Source of the DNA: Chlamydiales bacterium
GTDB lineage: Bacteria > Chlamydiota > Chlamydiia > Chlamydiales > FEN-1388
NCBI GenBank assembly: GCA_021372185.1
Contig: JAJFUY010000089.1
Location: forward strand, 1 to 6,800
Length of the DNA stretch: 6,800 nucleotides
Direction of reading: 5' to 3'
The position numbers were made by a program, and so were the translations under genes. Every line of letters starts with the position of its first letter. The first letter of the stretch is position 1. Positions 6,271-6,800 of the stretch are shown piece by piece. The notes beneath the pieces are model-generated. The model had not been told where the DNA came from, made no database searches, and saw only the letters and a list, made by a program, of their open reading frames with translations.

Positions 6271-6800
6271 TTATTTTGGATAGAGCCATTTGGCAAATAA
6301 TTTTGCCATATAGGGCATGACAACGTAGGTCATAAGCAGCACAATAAATGGAGTAGATGCCAGTATTCTGGGAATTAGGCTTAATTTGCCATAAATTGGC
6401 TGAGTAAGGAGGTTAAAGACTATGAGCAAGGGCGTTATAGCTAACCAGGTGATAAGAGCCATTTTGTAGCGCTTTGGAGGAACAATGGATTTGGCTCTGG
6501 GTAGTGCAAACCAGGTTTCTAGACCACTTATCACGTGTAATTTTGTGGGGTCTTTTAAAAGCTTATCTATTTTTTTAACTAGGGCTAGTCTTGCATCAGA
6601 ATGTTCCCATTTCTGAAGCTGATCAAGTGTTGTAAAGCGAAAGACCACGCGATAGTGATGATCGGCCGCATTGTCAGGAAAGTGCACATCAGTACTTTGG
6701 CATCCATCAAAAGTTTTACATGCATCAATAATAGCACGAAGCAGCTCTTCAAATTCTTCCTTTTTACCAGGAAGCACTTCACGATCTACAATTACCGAAA
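6271..6800 (-). CDS. ABM (antibiotic biosynthesis monooxygenase)-domain membrane protein, partial
   Basis: The C-terminal 175 residues of a protein whose beginning lies beyond the right edge. The visible part opens in the first strand of an ABM-type dimeric alpha/beta-barrel domain (SVIVDREVLPGKKEEFEELL), with the conserved W-x-HSDAR block (about 64-70) and GLETWF before the linker. Two membrane segments follow (about 111-131 and 140-165), and the protein ends at KWLYPK. This arrangement, ABM domain plus PP-x-(R/K)YKMAL and a short membrane tail with MTYVVMP, matches a widespread bacterial family of unknown function related to COG3224. The frame is open to the edge; the GTG at 6777 lies inside the first strand and is not the start. 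It precedes the deaminase-like gene by 16 nt on the same strand without a terminator, so the two are probably co-transcribed. Confidence 0.82.
   Translation of the reverse strand, partial: SVIVDREVLPGKKEEFEELLRAIIDACKTFDGCQSTDVHFPDNAADHHYRVVFRFTTLDQLQKWEHSDARLALVKKIDKLLKDPTKLHVISGLETWFALPRAKSIVPPKRYKMALITWLAITPLLIVFNLLTQPIYGKLSLIPRILASTPFIVLLMTYVVMPYMAKLFAKWLYPK
6291..6308. repeat. perfect 7-bp inverted repeat upstream of the deaminase-like gene
   Basis: TGGCAAA-TAAT-TTTGCCA lies within the last codons of the ABM-domain gene, 37 nt before the start of the deaminase-like gene. No U tract follows on the minus strand, so it is not a terminator. It could be an operator or an RNA hairpin between the two cistrons, or chance in an AT-rich coding end. 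Confidence 0.3.

Noticed and set aside
6255..6323. ATG at 6323 as start of the deaminase-like gene.
   Set aside because: It would overlap the end of the ABM-domain gene by 53 nt, and the extra residues are just that gene's 3' end read in another frame. The ATG at 6254 sits naturally after its stop.
1..6800. CRISPR arrays, tRNA or rRNA genes, transposases or insertion-sequence ends.
   Set aside because: No regularly spaced direct repeats, no cloverleaf with anticodon and T-arm, and no transposase-like product were seen on either strand.

Overview
The window carries six protein-coding genes, one of them cut by the right edge, plus a short leader-peptide gene. Genes are densely packed on both strands, with moderate to low GC. 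The best taxonomic clue is a textbook ribosome-mediated attenuator (leader peptide rich in Leu/Val/Ile, competing hairpins, rho-independent terminator). This type of control is best known from Proteobacteria, especially Gammaproteobacteria. I infer a gammaproteobacterium, perhaps host-associated, but no rRNA or other lineage marker is present to fix this.

Layout: 1-162 is a non-coding tail with several short dyads and a possible brnQ terminator. 163-1257 (-) is a compact BrnQ-type branched-chain amino acid carrier. 1258-1540 is a divergent control region. On the minus strand it holds a promoter candidate, a 23-residue leader peptide, 1:2, 2:3 and 3:4 hairpins and a terminator, all in front of brnQ. 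On the plus strand it holds a promoter candidate and ribosome binding site for the aldolase. 1541-2548 (+) is a class I fructose-1,6-bisphosphate aldolase. 2545-3204 (-) is a HAD-family phosphatase/phosphomutase that converges on the aldolase, with overlapping stop codons. 3336-4628 (+) is an MFS transporter of the anion:cation symporter type. 4629-6254 (-) is a 541-residue protein that I do not recognise as a named family; it has the zinc-site signature of a cytidine-deaminase-fold domain followed by a TPR-like helical region. 6271-6800 (-) is the C-terminal part of an antibiotic-biosynthesis-monooxygenase (ABM) domain protein with a membrane tail, probably co-transcribed with the deaminase-like gene.

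How the parts work together: brnQ appears to be regulated by how well tRNAs are charged with the amino acids BrnQ imports. When Leu/Val/Ile are scarce, a ribosome stalled on the leader would favour the antiterminator and raise transporter expression. Aldolase, HAD phosphatase and the organic-anion-type MFS carrier suggest a central-carbon neighbourhood, but each looks like a separate transcription unit. The two most interesting items are the complete attenuator in front of an amino acid transporter and the deaminase-like/TPR protein.
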